Assembly (NCBI RefSeq): GCF_001598855.1
Contig: NZ_BCZS01000008.1
Span: 62,001 to 126,000, forward strand
Reading direction: 5' to 3'
Source: Pluralibacter gergoviae ATCC 33028 = NBRC 105706
Lineage (GTDB): Bacteria; Pseudomonadota; Gammaproteobacteria; Enterobacterales; Enterobacteriaceae
DNA length: 64,000 nucleotides
Shown: positions 7,425-17,357 of the stretch, piece by piece
Layout of the letters: each line of letters opens with the position of its first letter
Numbering within the stretch: position 1 is the stretch's first letter
Notes under the pieces: model-generated
Database searches by the model: none
Seen by the model: the letters and a program-made list of their open reading frames with translations, nothing else
Told to the model about the DNA's origin: nothing
Translations under genes and position numbers: made by a program

Positions 7425-8999
7425 TTGTTCACACTCCGCAGTACGCTATTCGCCCTGCTGGCCTGCGCCCCGTTTCTGGCGCAGGCCGCAGCAGCCGGCG
7501 ATGAAATCACTACCGCATGGCCGGTTAACGTCGGCCCCCTCAATCCCCACCTCTATACGCCAAACCAGATGTTCGCCCAGAGCATGGTTTATGAGCCGCT
7601 GGTCAAGTACCGGCAGGACGGTTCGGTAGCGCCGTGGCTGGCGAAAAGCTGGACCCATTCCGCCGAGGGTAAAACCTGGCTATTTACGCTCCGCGACGAT
7701 GTCACCTTCTCCAACGGCGAGCCCTTCAACGCCGAAGCTGCGGTGGAGAACTTCCGCGCCGTGCTGGACAACCGCCAGCGCCACGCCTGGCTTGAGCTGA
7801 CCAATCAGATAGTCAGCGTCACCGCGCCCGGCCCGTATCAGCTGCAGGTGGTGCTGAAAAGCGCCTACTATCCGTTCCTGCAGGAGCTGGCGCTGCCGCG
7901 CCCGTTCCGCTTTATCGCCCCGTCGCAGTTTAAGGACGGCGGAACGATGCGCGGTATTAAGGCGCCGATCGGTACCGGGCCGTGGGTGCTGAAAAGCAGC
8001 CGGCTGAACCAGGACGACGTGCTGGTGCGCAACGAGCGCTACTGGGGCGATAAGCCGGCTATCCGGCAGATAACCATCAAGGTTATTCCGGACCCGACCA
8101 CCCGGGCGGTGGCCTTTGAGACCGGCGAACTGGATTTGCTCTACGGCAACGAAGGCCTGCTGCCGCTGGATACCTTCGAGCGCTTCAGCCACAATCCGGC
8201 GCTGCACACCGAACTGTCGCGCCCGGTGGAAACCGTGATGCTGGCCCTGAACACCGGCAAGGCGCCCACCGATGAGCTGGCGGTGCGCGAGGCGCTGAAC
8301 TACGCCGTGGATAAAAAATCGCTGATTGATAACGTGCTCTACGGCACCCAGCAGGTGGCCGATACCCTGTTTGCGCCGTCGGTGCCCTACGCCGACATTG
8401 GCCTTGAAGCGCGCGGCTACGATCCCGCCCGCGCCGCCGCCCTGCTGGAGAAGGCGGGCTGGACGCTGCCCGCCGGGAAGGCCATTCGCGAGAAGAACGG
8501 CCAGCCGCTGCGGGTGGCGCTGTCGTTTATCGGCACCGACGCCCTGAGCAAGTCGATGGCGGAGGTGATTCAGGCCGACGCGCGCAGGGTTGGCGTCGAC
8601 GTTGCCCTGCAGGGCGAGGAGGAGAGCAGCATCTATGCCCGCCAGCGCGACGGCCGCTTCGGCATGATCTTCAGCCGCACCTGGGGCGCGCCCTACGATC
8701 CGCACGCTTTTATGAGTTCGATGCGCGTGCCGTCGCACGCCGATTTTCAGGCCCAGCAGGGGCTGGCGGATAAGCCGCTCATCGACAAAGAGATTGGCGA
8801 GGTGTTGACTACCGTTGACGTTACCCGCCGCCGGGCGCTGTATCGCGATATCCTTACCCGCCTGCACCGCGAGGCGGTCTACCTGCCGATAAGCTACGTC
8901 TCGACGATGGCGGTAGCGACGCCGCGGCTGGGGCGCATTCCGTTCGCGCCGATAGCCTCGGATATTCCTTTTGAACAGATTGTACCGGTAACCCCCTGA
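7425..8999 (+). CDS. nikA: Nickel-binding periplasmic protein NikA
   Basis: NikA is the periplasmic receptor of the NikABCDE ABC importer and binds nickel as a complex with a small chelator such as histidine. The 524-residue product has a signal peptide ([20 protein letters not shown], cleaved near residue 22) and the SBP family 5 fold ([21 protein letters not shown]). His438 in VPSHADF corresponds by position to the nickel-contacting His416 of mature E. coli NikA. No ATG or GTG fits, so I take the TTG at 7425, eight bases after the TACGGA ribosome-binding site; this makes the leader the same length as in E. coli. The stop codon shares one base with the nikB start. Confidence 0.96.
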   Translation: MFTLRSTLFALLACAPFLAQAAAAGDEITTAWPVNVGPLNPHLYTPNQMFAQSMVYEPLVKYRQDGSVAPWLAKSWTHSAEGKTWLFTLRDDVTFSNGEPFNAEAAVENFRAVLDNRQRHAWLELTNQIVSVTAPGPYQLQVVLKSAYYPFLQELALPRPFRFIAPSQFKDGGTMRGIKAPIGTGPWVLKSSRLNQDDVLVRNERYWGDKPAIRQITIKVIPDPTTRAVAFETGELDLLYGNEGLLPLDTFERFSHNPALHTELSRPVETVMLALNTGKAPTDELAVREALNYAVDKKSLIDNVLYGTQQVADTLFAPSVPYADIGLEARGYDPARAAALLEKAGWTLPAGKAIREKNGQPLRVALSFIGTDALSKSMAEVIQADARRVGVDVALQGEEESSIYARQRDGRFGMIFSRTWGAPYDPHAFMSSMRVPSHADFQAQQGLADKPLIDKEIGEVLTTVDVTRRRALYRDILTRLHREAVYLPISYVSTMAVATPRLGRIPFAPIASDIPFEQIVPVTP

Positions 9000-9943
9000 T
9001 GCTGACCTACGCTCTGCGGCGCGTGCTGCTGCTGGTGCCGATGGTGCTGGCCGCGTCGCTGATAATCTTCCTGCTGCTGCGCCTCGGCACCGGCGATCCG
9101 GCCCTCGACTACCTGCGGCTCTCGAACCTGCCGCCGACATCGGAGATGATTGCCTCCACCCGGACCCTGCTCGGCCTCGACAGGCCGCTGGCGGTGCAGT
9201 ATGGGCACTGGCTGTGGCGCGCCCTGCACCTGGATTTCGGCATCTCGTTTGCCACTCAGCGGCCGGTGCTCGACGACATTCTCAGCTTCCTGCCCGCCAC
9301 GCTGCTGCTGGCGGGCAGCGCGCTGGTGCTGATCCTGGTCACCTCGGTGCCGCTCGGCGTTTGGGCCGCCCGCCACCGCGACCGCCTGCCGGACTTTATC
9401 GTGCGGCTGATTGCTTTTCTCGGCGTCTCGATGCCCAACTTCTGGCTCGCCTTTCTGCTGGTGATGTGCTTTTCGGTGTGGCTGCAGTGGCTGCCGGCGA
9501 TGGGCTACGGCACCTTTGCCCACCTGATCCTGCCCGCGGTGTCGATCGCCTTTATGTCGCTGGCCATCAATGCCCGCCTGCTGCGCGCCAGTATGCTGGA
9601 GGTGGCCGGGCAGCGCCACGTCACCTGGGCGCGGCTGCGCGGCCTGAGCGCCCGGCAGGTCGAACGTCGCCACATTTTACGCAACGCCTCCCTGCCGGTG
9701 GTGACGGCAATCGGCATGCACGTCGGGGAGCTGATTGGCGGCACGATGATTATCGAAAATATCTTCGCCTGGCCCGGCGTCGGGCGCTACGCGGTATCGG
9801 CGATCTTCAACCGCGACTATCCGGTGATTCAGTGCTTTACGCTGATCATGGTGGTGGTCTTCGCGCTCTGTAACCTGCTGGTGGATCTGGTTAACGCGGC
9901 CCTCGATCCGCGCATCCGCCGCCATGAAGAGGTGTCGCTATGA
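8999..9943 (+). CDS. nikB: Nickel ABC transporter permease NikB
   Basis: NikB is one of the two inner-membrane permeases of the nickel importer. The 314-residue protein shows the first-subunit architecture of oligopeptide/nickel permeases: a transmembrane helix at the N-terminus ([20 protein letters not shown]), a periplasmic segment, then about five more helices. The cytoplasmic loop that contacts the ATPases is present near residues 213-245 ([29 protein letters not shown]). Its ATG overlaps the nikA stop (TGATG) and its own stop overlaps nikC by four bases, so translation is probably coupled. Confidence 0.95.
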   Translation: MLTYALRRVLLLVPMVLAASLIIFLLLRLGTGDPALDYLRLSNLPPTSEMIASTRTLLGLDRPLAVQYGHWLWRALHLDFGISFATQRPVLDDILSFLPATLLLAGSALVLILVTSVPLGVWAARHRDRLPDFIVRLIAFLGVSMPNFWLAFLLVMCFSVWLQWLPAMGYGTFAHLILPAVSIAFMSLAINARLLRASMLEVAGQRHVTWARLRGLSARQVERRHILRNASLPVVTAIGMHVGELIGGTMIIENIFAWPGVGRYAVSAIFNRDYPVIQCFTLIMVVVFALCNLLVDLVNAALDPRIRRHEEVSL

Positions 9944-10773
9944 GCTTCTTTCTGAGCTGCCGCTGGCCGGTGCGGCTGGCGATGGTCATCCTGGCGCTGC
10001 TGCTGCTGATCGCGTTGACCAGCCGCTGGTGGCTGCCCTGGGATCCGCTGGCGGTCGATCTCGCCGCGCGCCTGCAGCCGCCCGGCGCGCGGCACTGGCT
10101 GGGCACCGATCATCTGGGGCGGGATATCTTCTCCCGCCTGCTGGCGGCCACCTCGGTGTCGCTTGGCTCGGTGATGCTCTGCCTGCTGCTGGTGCTGACC
10201 CTCGGGCTTTTGATCGGCGGCAGCGCCGGGCTGCTCGGCGGCCGCGTCGATCGGGCCACCATGCGGCTGGCGGACATCTTTATGACGTTTCCCACCTCGG
10301 TACTGTCGTTCTTTATGGTCGGGGTGCTCGGCACCGGGCTGACCAACGTCATTATCGCTATCGCGCTCTCCCACTGGGCGTGGTACGCGCGGATGGTGCG
10401 CAGCCTGGTGATCTCCCTGCGCCAGCGGGAGTTTATTCACGCCGCCCGTCTCAGCGGCGCCAGCCACCTGCGGGTCTTTACCGACCACCTGGCCGGCGCC
10501 GCCGTGCCGCCGCTGCTGGTGCTGGCGACGCTCGATATCGGCCACATGATGCTGCACGTCGCCGGGATGTCGTTCCTCGGCCTCGGCGTCACCGCGCCGA
10601 CCCCGGAGTGGGGCGTGATGATAAGCGACGCCCGGCAGCTGATCTGGACCCAGCCGCTGCAGATGCTGTGGCCGGGGCTGGCGCTGTTTATCAGCGTCAT
10701 GGCCTTTAACCTGATCGGCGACGCCCTGCGCGATCGCCTCGATCCCCACCTGATTGCGGAGCACGCCCACTGA
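9940..10773 (+). CDS. nikC: Nickel ABC transporter permease NikC
   Basis: NikC pairs with NikB to form the membrane channel of the nickel importer. The 277-residue protein has an N-terminal helix ([20 protein letters not shown]), the [15 protein letters not shown] segment typical of the second permease of the DppC/OppC/NikC type, and an ATPase-docking loop around [23 protein letters not shown]. The start ATG overlaps the nikB stop as ATGA, and the stop shares one base with nikD. Confidence 0.95.
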   Translation: MSFFLSCRWPVRLAMVILALLLLIALTSRWWLPWDPLAVDLAARLQPPGARHWLGTDHLGRDIFSRLLAATSVSLGSVMLCLLLVLTLGLLIGGSAGLLGGRVDRATMRLADIFMTFPTSVLSFFMVGVLGTGLTNVIIAIALSHWAWYARMVRSLVISLRQREFIHAARLSGASHLRVFTDHLAGAAVPPLLVLATLDIGHMMLHVAGMSFLGLGVTAPTPEWGVMISDARQLIWTQPLQMLWPGLALFISVMAFNLIGDALRDRLDPHLIAEHAH

Positions 10774-11537
10774 TGATCCGGCAGATAGCACTGGACAACA
10801 TTATTCTGGAGGCCGGGCGCCCGCTGGTGCACGGCGTGTCGCTGACCCTGAGGCGCGGCCGGACGCTGGCGCTGGTGGGCGGCAGCGGCAGCGGCAAGTC
10901 GCTGACCTGCGCCGCGCTGACCGGCACGCTGCCCGCCGGGGTTCGCCAGACCGGCGGCCAGATCCTGGCCGACGGCGCGGCAGCCAGCCCGCAGCGTCTT
11001 CGCGGGACGGCGATAGCGACCATTATGCAGAACCCGCGCAGCGCCTTTAATCCGCTGCTGACCATGGCCGCCCACCTGCGGGAAACCTGCCGGGCGCTGG
11101 GGCGACCGGCGGATGACGCTACCTTACGGCACGCGCTGGCGGCGGTCGGGCTGGAGCAGGCCGGCCGGGTGCTGAAGTGCTACCCATTCGAGATGAGCGG
11201 CGGCATGCTGCAGCGGGTGATGATTGCCGTTGCCCTGCTGGCGGAGGCGCCCTTTATGATTGCCGATGAGCCGACCACCGATCTGGACGCGGTGGCGCAG
11301 GCGCGGATCCTCGACCTGCTGGACGCCATTATGCACAGGCAGCGCCCCGGCCTGCTGCTGGTGACCCACGATATGGGCGTGGTCGCCCGGCTGGCGGACG
11401 ATGTGGCGGTGATGCACGAAGGCCGCATCGTCGAACAGCGCGACGTCGCGGCGCTGTTTCGCACGCCGCAGCATCCGGTAACGCGCAGCCTGATTGCCGC
11501 CCATCTGGCGCTCTACGGCGAGGAGCTCAGCCTGTGA
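10773..11537 (+). CDS. nikD: Nickel import ATPase NikD
   Basis: NikD is one of the two cytoplasmic ATPases that drive nickel import. The 254-residue protein has a Walker A GGSGSGKS (36-43), the ABC signature in a variant form (EMSGGMLQR), a Walker B followed by ADEPTTDLD, and the switch histidine in [20 protein letters not shown]. The [13 protein letters not shown]-loop region is typical of nickel/peptide ATPases. Its ATG overlaps the nikC stop by one base, and its end overlaps the GTG start of nikE. Confidence 0.95.
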   Translation: MIRQIALDNIILEAGRPLVHGVSLTLRRGRTLALVGGSGSGKSLTCAALTGTLPAGVRQTGGQILADGAAASPQRLRGTAIATIMQNPRSAFNPLLTMAAHLRETCRALGRPADDATLRHALAAVGLEQAGRVLKCYPFEMSGGMLQRVMIAVALLAEAPFMIADEPTTDLDAVAQARILDLLDAIMHRQRPGLLLVTHDMGVVARLADDVAVMHEGRIVEQRDVAALFRTPQHPVTRSLIAAHLALYGEELSL

Positions 11538-12307
11538 ACCTGCTCAGCGTGACCGGCGTCTCCCATCATTACGCGCAGCATGCGGTGCTGCAGGACATCT
11601 CGCTGCAGCTCAATCCCGGCGAGACGGCGGCGCTGCTGGGGCGCAGCGGCTGCGGGAAAAGTACGCTTGCGCGCCTGCTGGTGGGGCTTGAAACGCCTGC
11701 CGAAGGCCGCGTGAGCTGGCGCGGCGAGGCGATCTCCGGCCTCTGTCGGGCGAAGAAAAAGGCCTTTCGCCGCGATATTCAGATGGTATTTCAGGACGCC
11801 GCCAGCGCCGTCAACGGCCGCAGGACCGTGCTGGCGATCCTGCGCGAGCCGATGCGCCACCTGCTGTCGCTGACGAAAGCGCAGCAGGTGGCCCGCGCCG
11901 CAGAGATGCTGCGGGCCGTCGAACTGGACGAGGACGTGCTGGACAAGCTGCCCGCGCAGCTCAGCGGCGGGCAGCTGCAGCGGGTCTGCCTGGCGCGGGC
12001 GCTGGTGGTTGAGCCGTCGCTGCTGATCCTCGACGAGGCGGTATCGAATCTCGATCTGGTACTGCAGGCCGGCGTTATGCGGCTGCTGGCCCGGCTCCAG
12101 CAGCAGTTCGGCACCGCCTGCCTGTTTATCACCCACGACTTAAGGCTGGTGGAGCGCTTCTGCCAGCGGGTGATGGTGATGGAGGAGGGCAGGCTGGTCG
12201 AAACCTGCGATATCCGCGGACCGCTGCAGTTTTCCTCGGCGGCCGGTCGTGTGCTACAACAGGCGGTACTTCCCGCGTATCCCGCGCCCCGGCGCGGCAG
12301 AGAATAG
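11534..12307 (+). CDS. nikE: Nickel import ATPase NikE
   Basis: NikE is the partner ATPase of NikD. The 257-residue protein has Walker [10 protein letters not shown] (36-44), the canonical signature LSGGQLQRV, Walker B LLILDEA and switch histidine in [14 protein letters not shown]. It starts at a GTG that overlaps the nikD stop (GTGA), the tight coupling seen through the whole operon. Only eight bases separate its stop from nikR. Length is close to E. coli NikE. Confidence 0.95.
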   Translation: MNLLSVTGVSHHYAQHAVLQDISLQLNPGETAALLGRSGCGKSTLARLLVGLETPAEGRVSWRGEAISGLCRAKKKAFRRDIQMVFQDAASAVNGRRTVLAILREPMRHLLSLTKAQQVARAAEMLRAVELDEDVLDKLPAQLSGGQLQRVCLARALVVEPSLLILDEAVSNLDLVLQAGVMRLLARLQQQFGTACLFITHDLRLVERFCQRVMVMEEGRLVETCDIRGPLQFSSAAGRVLQQAVLPAYPAPRRGRE

Positions 12308-12315
12308 GATCTGAC

Positions 12316-12711
12316 ATGCAGCGCATTACCATCACCCTTGATGATGATTTACTCGATGCCCTCGACCAACTGAGCCAGCGCCGGGGCTACCACAACCGCT
12401 CGGAGGCGATCCGCGATACGCTGCGCGACGCCCTCGCCCTGGAAACGGCGCAGGCGCAGGAGAGCGAAGGGTTTGCCGTGCTCTCCTACGTCTACGAGCA
12501 TGAAAAGCGCGATCTGGCGAGCCGCATCGTGGCGACCCAGCACCACCATCACGACCTGTCGGTCTCCACCCTGCACGTACACATCAATCGCGACGACTGC
12601 CTGGAGGTCGCCGTGCTGAAGGGCAACATGCACGAGATCCGCCACTTCGCCGACGGCGTTACCGCCCAGCGCGGCGTGCGGCACGGCCACCTGCAGTGTC
12701 TGCCGCTTTAG
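12316..12711 (+). CDS. nikR: Nickel-responsive repressor NikR
   Basis: NikR is a tetrameric ribbon-helix-helix repressor that binds the nik operator when loaded with nickel. In the 131-residue product the DNA-binding part is residues 1-45 ([18 protein letters not shown], then [14 protein letters not shown]). The ACT-like C-terminal domain carries all four high-affinity nickel ligands in the E. coli numbering: His76, His87, His89 and Cys95. His76 to His79 form an HHHH run. The gene follows nikE by eight bases, and its target is the palindrome at 7375-7402. An 81-bp gap without a strong terminator separates it from the next gene. Confidence 0.97.
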   Translation: MQRITITLDDDLLDALDQLSQRRGYHNRSEAIRDTLRDALALETAQAQESEGFAVLSYVYEHEKRDLASRIVATQHHHHDLSVSTLHVHINRDDCLEVAVLKGNMHEIRHFADGVTAQRGVRHGHLQCLPL

Positions 12712-12792
12712 GAGAAGAGTACGTAAAAGTCATACCGCAATTGCTTCAATTTGTGTCAATCTGTTTAACGTATCGTTAATACAGGTGAACAC

Positions 12793-15420
12793 ATGGATGA
12801 GCTGCTGGTCTTTGGCTGCATAGTTCTTTTCCTGGCGCTGGTGGTAGTGCCGATCCTTGCCATCGTGGCAATTAACCGCACCGCATCGCTGCGCGACGAG
12901 TTGGCGCGGCTGCGCCTGCGGCTTGAGGCGCTTGAGGCGCGGGCGGTGCAGCCTGAACCGGCCGTCGCCGCACCTGCGCCGGAGGTGACGAAGGTTGAGC
13001 CGCCGCCGCTAGCGGCTCCGGTACAGCAGCCTCTCGCCGTGGACAACGGCTGGCGCCCGCGTCCGGCCAAAACTAAAACCGCCCGCAAACCCGCGGCCAC
13101 TTCGGAGCCATCCGCTTTCGGCGGCGTTATCTCCTCGCTGGTGCGCTGGTTTATGCAGGGCAATCCGCTGGCGAAGCTCGGCATTCTGCTGCTGTTCCTC
13201 GGTCTCTCTTTCCTGCTGCGCTATAGCGTCGAGCACGCCCTGCTGCCGCTGGAGCTGAGGCTGGCCGCCGCCGGCATCGCGGCCATAGTGCTGCTCGCCG
13301 TGGGCTGGCGGCTGCGCCACCGCCAGCGGGTGTACGCCCTGATCCTGCAGGGCGGCGCTACCGGCGTACTCTACCTGACGGTGTTCGGCGCCTTCCGGCT
13401 GTGGCAGATGCTGCCGCCGGGCCTCGCTTTTGCGCTGCTGGTGGCTATCTGCGCGGCCAGCGTCGGGCTGGCGGTGCTGCAAAAGGCGCTCAGCCTGGCA
13501 ATGCTGGCGAGCCTCGGCGGCTATCTGGCGCCGCTGCTGCTCGCCACCGGCGGCGGCAGCCACGTGGCGCTGTTCTCCTTTTATCTGCTGCTCTCCGTCG
13601 GCATCCTCGCCGTCAGCGCCCGCCAGCACTGGCGCGAACTGAATCTGCTCGGCCTGGTGTTCACCTTCGGCGTTGGCGCCCTGTGGGGACTCGACGACTA
13701 CCGGCCGGAGTACTATCTCAGCTGCCAGCTGTTTCTGGTCGCCAACATCATCCTGTTCGGCGTCCTCAGCGTGGCGCTGTCGCTGCGGGCGCAGGAGAAA
13801 GGCAGGCGCATCGTGGACGGCGTGCTGCTCTTTGCCCCGCCGCTGGCGGGCTTCGCCATGCAGTATGCGATAACCCGCGATATGCCCTGGGGACCGGCGC
13901 TCAGCGCGCTGGGCTACGGCGCCTTCTATATCGCGCTTGCCTGGCTGGCATTGCGGCGCTTCCCCTCCCTTGGCCGCACGGCGATGCTGGCGAGCCTGGC
14001 GCTGGGCGGCGCCTTTACCACGCTTGCTATTCCGCTGGCGCTCTCCGCCCGCTGGACGGCGATGGCCTGGGCCGTGGAGGGGCTGGGCGTGCTCTGGCTC
14101 GGCGTGCAGCAGCAGCAGCGGCGGATGCGCTACAGCGGCACGGCGCTCCTGCTGCTGGCGGTGGCCGGCGGCGGCTGGGCGTACAGCGATGCCGCAGATC
14201 CTTTGACCCAGCTGATGGTTTCTGCCGTGCTCAGCCTGTGCTGGCTGGCCGCCGGGCGGCTGTGGCGCGGCGATGCGCTGCCGCTGAGCCTGCCGCTGCT
14301 GTGCGGCGGGATCGTGTTCTGGCTGGCGGCGCTGCACGGCGCGGCGCTGCTGTTAGCGGGCGATAATCGCCATACGCCGTTTGTCGTCCTGGGTCTGCTG
14401 GCGCTGTCGGCGTGGAGCTGGCGCTACGCCGCCCGCCGGCTGGCGTGGCCGGAAGTGGGCCACGCGGCTTGGCTGCTGTGGCCCGCGATGGCGCTGGTGC
14501 TGCTGATGCAGATTGCCGATGGCCGCCTGTTTGCCGCCGGGCTGGATAACCTGGCCTGGTGCGCGGCGCTGCCCTCCGCGCTGCTGCTGCTGCGCCGGGA
14601 GAGCGGCGGACTGGCCCGGCGGGCGGAGCAGGGCCTGCACCTGACGCTGTTCTGGCTGATCCTGCTGGCGCTGGGCGCGGAGCTGTGGTGGTTCGTGGCC
14701 GCCCTGCCGTGGGGCATGGAGGCCTGGCGCAGCGGGCTGGTGATGGCCGCCGGCGCAGCGGCTATCGGCGCGACCTCGCTGTTCTGCGCGCGCGGCCTGT
14801 GGCCCTTCAGCCGCTGGCCCGCGCTGTACAACGCGATCGGCGTCGCGCCGGTGGTGCCGGTGCTGGCGCTGATGCTGCTGTTTGCCAACCTCGAAGAGGG
14901 GGCGACGGCGGGCTGGGGCTATCTGCCGCTGGTCAATCCGCTGGAGGAGGGCGCCGGCTTTGCGCTGCTGGCGCTGTGGTACTTCTTCGGCCGCGCGCTG
15001 CCGCGGGTCGGACTGCGGCTTCGCCCGTGTCGGCCGCTGGCGCTGGGCGGGCTGCTGTTCTGGTGGCTTAACGGCATGCTGATGCGCGCGCTGGCCTGGT
15101 ACGGCGATATTGTCTGGAGCGCGCAGGCGCTGTGGCACTCCCGGCTGGTGCAGACCAGCTTCGCGCTGTTCTGGATGCTGGCGGCCCTGGCCCTGATGCT
15201 GCGGGCGACGAAGGCCGCATCGCGGCGGCAGTGGTTTGCCGGCGCGGCGCTGCTCGGCGCGGTTATTGTCAAGCTAATGCTGGTGGACAGCGCCGGGGGC
15301 GGCGGCCTGGCGCGGGCGGTGGCCTTTATCGGCGTCGCGGTACTGGTTCTGATTATTGGTTATTTTTCGCCGCTGCCGCCGAAAGAGACTCCGGCAGCGC
15401 AACCGGGAGAAGAGAAATGA
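12793..15420 (+). CDS. DUF2339 polytopic membrane protein
   Basis: This 875-residue protein is almost wholly membrane-embedded. It starts with a hydrophobic helix (residues 4-27), a short coiled coil (SLRDELARLRLRLEALEARA) and a Pro/Ala linker to about residue 125. It then has well over twenty hydrophobic segments, beginning at MQGNPLAKLGILLLFLGLSFLLRYSVEH. That segment and the repeated 'G-[AG]-ALLGLALL'-type helices match the DUF2339 family as I know it. No enzyme motif is visible, and the family has no established function that I know of. An AGGTGA ribosome-binding site precedes the ATG. The stop codon overlaps the start of the DUF3999 gene, implying joint production. Confidence 0.85.
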   Translation: MDELLVFGCIVLFLALVVVPILAIVAINRTASLRDELARLRLRLEALEARAVQPEPAVAAPAPEVTKVEPPPLAAPVQQPLAVDNGWRPRPAKTKTARKPAATSEPSAFGGVISSLVRWFMQGNPLAKLGILLLFLGLSFLLRYSVEHALLPLELRLAAAGIAAIVLLAVGWRLRHRQRVYALILQGGATGVLYLTVFGAFRLWQMLPPGLAFALLVAICAASVGLAVLQKALSLAMLASLGGYLAPLLLATGGGSHVALFSFYLLLSVGILAVSARQHWRELNLLGLVFTFGVGALWGLDDYRPEYYLSCQLFLVANIILFGVLSVALSLRAQEKGRRIVDGVLLFAPPLAGFAMQYAITRDMPWGPALSALGYGAFYIALAWLALRRFPSLGRTAMLASLALGGAFTTLAIPLALSARWTAMAWAVEGLGVLWLGVQQQQRRMRYSGTALLLLAVAGGGWAYSDAADPLTQLMVSAVLSLCWLAAGRLWRGDALPLSLPLLCGGIVFWLAALHGAALLLAGDNRHTPFVVLGLLALSAWSWRYAARRLAWPEVGHAAWLLWPAMALVLLMQIADGRLFAAGLDNLAWCAALPSALLLLRRESGGLARRAEQGLHLTLFWLILLALGAELWWFVAALPWGMEAWRSGLVMAAGAAAIGATSLFCARGLWPFSRWPALYNAIGVAPVVPVLALMLLFANLEEGATAGWGYLPLVNPLEEGAGFALLALWYFFGRALPRVGLRLRPCRPLALGGLLFWWLNGMLMRALAWYGDIVWSAQALWHSRLVQTSFALFWMLAALALMLRATKAASRRQWFAGAALLGAVIVKLMLVDSAGGGGLARAVAFIGVAVLVLIIGYFSPLPPKETPAAQPGEEK

Positions 15421-16814
15421 GAGGGATGAAAGGGGCGCTGCTGGCGCTGGTATGTATCGCATCAGCGACGTTCGGCGGCGAGCTAAGGGCGGAATCAATC
15501 CAGGATTACGCTTTTGGCGAGACGCTGGATGCGCCAGGGCATTCTCCCTGGTATCGCCTGGCGCTGCCGGAGGCGGTTTACCGGCAGGCAACTTCAGGTG
15601 ATTTGCGCGATGTACGGGTATTCGATCGCCAGGGGGAGAGTGTCCCGTTCAGTCTTGAACTGCGTAAGGTTACGCCGCCGGTTAATGCGCCGGTGGCGCT
15701 GCGGATCTTCCCGATGGATATATCGCCCGTTCCCGGTGCGGTAATGGACGATGGCTGGACGGGGCGCCTGCTGCTGCAGTCGAAAAACGGCGTTGAGATC
15801 CGCCTTGAAGGAGAGATGGTGGACGGTCTGGGCAGCAGTTATCTGCTGGCCCTTCCCGAGTCGCTGGCGGAGATGACGGATATCAGGCAGCTACAGTTTA
15901 CCTGGGAGAAGCCGCAGAGCAGCTGGCAGGGACGCGTATCGATATGGGCTATCAATAATCCTGAACGTTCTCAGACCTGGTATTCGCTAAAAGAGGATGT
16001 TCCGCTGATGGACCTGAGAAGCGGAGACGATCGTCTTAAAATTGACAGGATTCAGCTGAATGCGACGCTGTCCCGGGACGGGACGCGCTATCTGCTGCTT
16101 AACGTCAAAGGAAAAGCCCCCCGCTTAACCGGCGTGTCCGCCGTGCCCGGCGAGGAGGAGGCGCGGGTCGCGCCGGTGAGTATTACGCCTGACGCCCGGC
16201 GCGTTTCCGATAAAGAGGCGATCTGGTCATGGGCGCGGCCTCAGCCATTGACCGCTTTGCAGATTGCGTTGGCTGAGGAGGGGACGTTGCCGGTTATCGT
16301 TGCGTGGCGACCGGATGCGGACGCCGCGTGGCAGACGCTGACAAGAACGCTGATATATCAGCTTAACGGACAGGCTTCCGGCACCATTGCGATGTCAGGG
16401 CAGCGGGTGCAGGCGATCCGCATGGTGCCGATAAGCGCCCGCTTGCCTGCGGTCCTGCCAAAGGTGCTGGGCCTGCGCGATGGCTATCAGCTGATATTCA
16501 ATGCCCAGGGTAAAGGGCCGTATATTCTGGCGTGGGGCAACGGCGCCGCCCGCCCGGCGTCGCTGCCGCTGGACGAGCTGATCCCCGAGTCGCTGCGTCA
16601 ATCTCACGACATCGAGGCTCTGCCCGAGGCCGCGCCGGTGGCGCCGGTTACCCTCGGCGGCGAAGCGCGGCTGGGTGCAACCTCAGAAGAGGCGCAGCGC
16701 AGCCGGTGGCAAACCCTGCTGGTTTGGGCCATATTGATTACTGGCGTTCTGGCGCTGGCGGGGATGGCCTGGCGGCTGTGGCGCGAAGCGAAGAGTGGAG
16801 CGTCGTCACATTAA
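15417..16814 (+). CDS. DUF3999 single-pass membrane protein, partner of the DUF2339 protein
   Basis: The 465-residue product begins with a signal peptide (GALLALVCIASATF, cut near residue 24). A long hydrophilic periplasmic region follows, rich in beta-strand-like segments (VRVFDRQGESVPFSLEL, WQGRVSIWAINNPERSQTWYSL). One C-terminal membrane helix (about 431-452) and a short basic tail close it. This is the DUF3999 layout. The start ATG overlaps the DUF2339 stop (ATGA). A larger reading frame extends upstream through the DUF2339 gene but is only a shadow. The tandem occurrence suggests a DUF2339-DUF3999 membrane complex at the envelope; its activity is unknown. Confidence 0.85.
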   Translation: MRGMKGALLALVCIASATFGGELRAESIQDYAFGETLDAPGHSPWYRLALPEAVYRQATSGDLRDVRVFDRQGESVPFSLELRKVTPPVNAPVALRIFPMDISPVPGAVMDDGWTGRLLLQSKNGVEIRLEGEMVDGLGSSYLLALPESLAEMTDIRQLQFTWEKPQSSWQGRVSIWAINNPERSQTWYSLKEDVPLMDLRSGDDRLKIDRIQLNATLSRDGTRYLLLNVKGKAPRLTGVSAVPGEEEARVAPVSITPDARRVSDKEAIWSWARPQPLTALQIALAEEGTLPVIVAWRPDADAAWQTLTRTLIYQLNGQASGTIAMSGQRVQAIRMVPISARLPAVLPKVLGLRDGYQLIFNAQGKGPYILAWGNGAARPASLPLDELIPESLRQSHDIEALPEAAPVAPVTLGGEARLGATSEEAQRSRWQTLLVWAILITGVLALAGMAWRLWREAKSGASSH

Positions 16815-16971
16815 GTCGCGCTAAAACCGGAGTTCAGCAAAATTTATGATCTTTATCACCTGAATATGAGCGCTACGCGATAAGGTTTAAGAAAACGGTA
16901 AGAAATGACAGGCACAATAGATAACAAGATTCAGTAAATCCAAGAAAGATTCTTGCGAGAGGAGATGCCGC

Positions 16972-17298
16972 ATGACCACGTATACGACCTTTTCACTTGA
17001 GAGCAACGAGCTTTTGCTGGCGATTTCTGAAGATGCTGCACATCAACTGCGCCAGCTGGCGGATAGCCAGATTGAGAACGACGCGTTTTCAATCACCTCA
17101 TCCTACGGTGATGGTGTCCAGATTAAGACCACCCAAGCTATCACCGAGGTGGCAAGCAGCGCCTCAGTCGCGATTGAAACCCTGCTCGATGAGCTGCGCA
17201 AAACGCAGGAGCAGGTGATTCGCCAGGCGGCGCGTCTGCAGGAGATGGATTACCTGCTGTCGCTCAAAAGCGGGCCTGAGTATCTGAAGGTAGGCTGA
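16972..17298 (+). CDS. Conserved-looking 108-residue soluble protein, function unknown
   Basis: I do not recognise this protein. It has no signal peptide or membrane helix. The N-terminal half mixes polar beta-like stretches (YTTFSLESNELLLAISEDAAHQLRQLADSQIEND). The C-terminal half (ASVAIETLLDELRKTQEQVIRQAARLQEMDYLLSL) reads as one long amphipathic helix likely to form a coiled coil. It is a real gene by its strong AGAGGAG ribosome-binding site seven bases before the ATG, ordinary enterobacterial codon use and a rho-independent terminator right after the stop. It stands alone between DUF3999 and the convergent peroxiredoxin. Confidence 0.75.
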   Translation: MTTYTTFSLESNELLLAISEDAAHQLRQLADSQIENDAFSITSSYGDGVQIKTTQAITEVASSASVAIETLLDELRKTQEQVIRQAARLQEMDYLLSLKSGPEYLKVG

Positions 17299-17304
17299 AA
17301 AAAG

Positions 17305-17329
17305 AAACCCCACGCGGTCGTGGGGTTTT
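17305..17329. terminator. Bidirectional rho-independent terminator
   Basis: AAACCCCACG (17305-17314) pairs with CGTGGGGTTT (17319-17328) around a CGGT loop, flanked by A-rich and T-rich tracts. It lies between the 108-residue protein gene and the convergent peroxiredoxin gene and can serve both. Confidence 0.9.
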
Positions 17330-17357
17330 GTCTTTTCTGCGGCGAATAGCGCGCTGA

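Noticed and set aside
13009-14337. 442-codon minus-strand frame inside the DUF2339 gene
   Set aside because: Gln/Arg/His-rich shadow produced by Leu- and Ala-rich codons on the other strand; no ribosome-binding site or family likeness.
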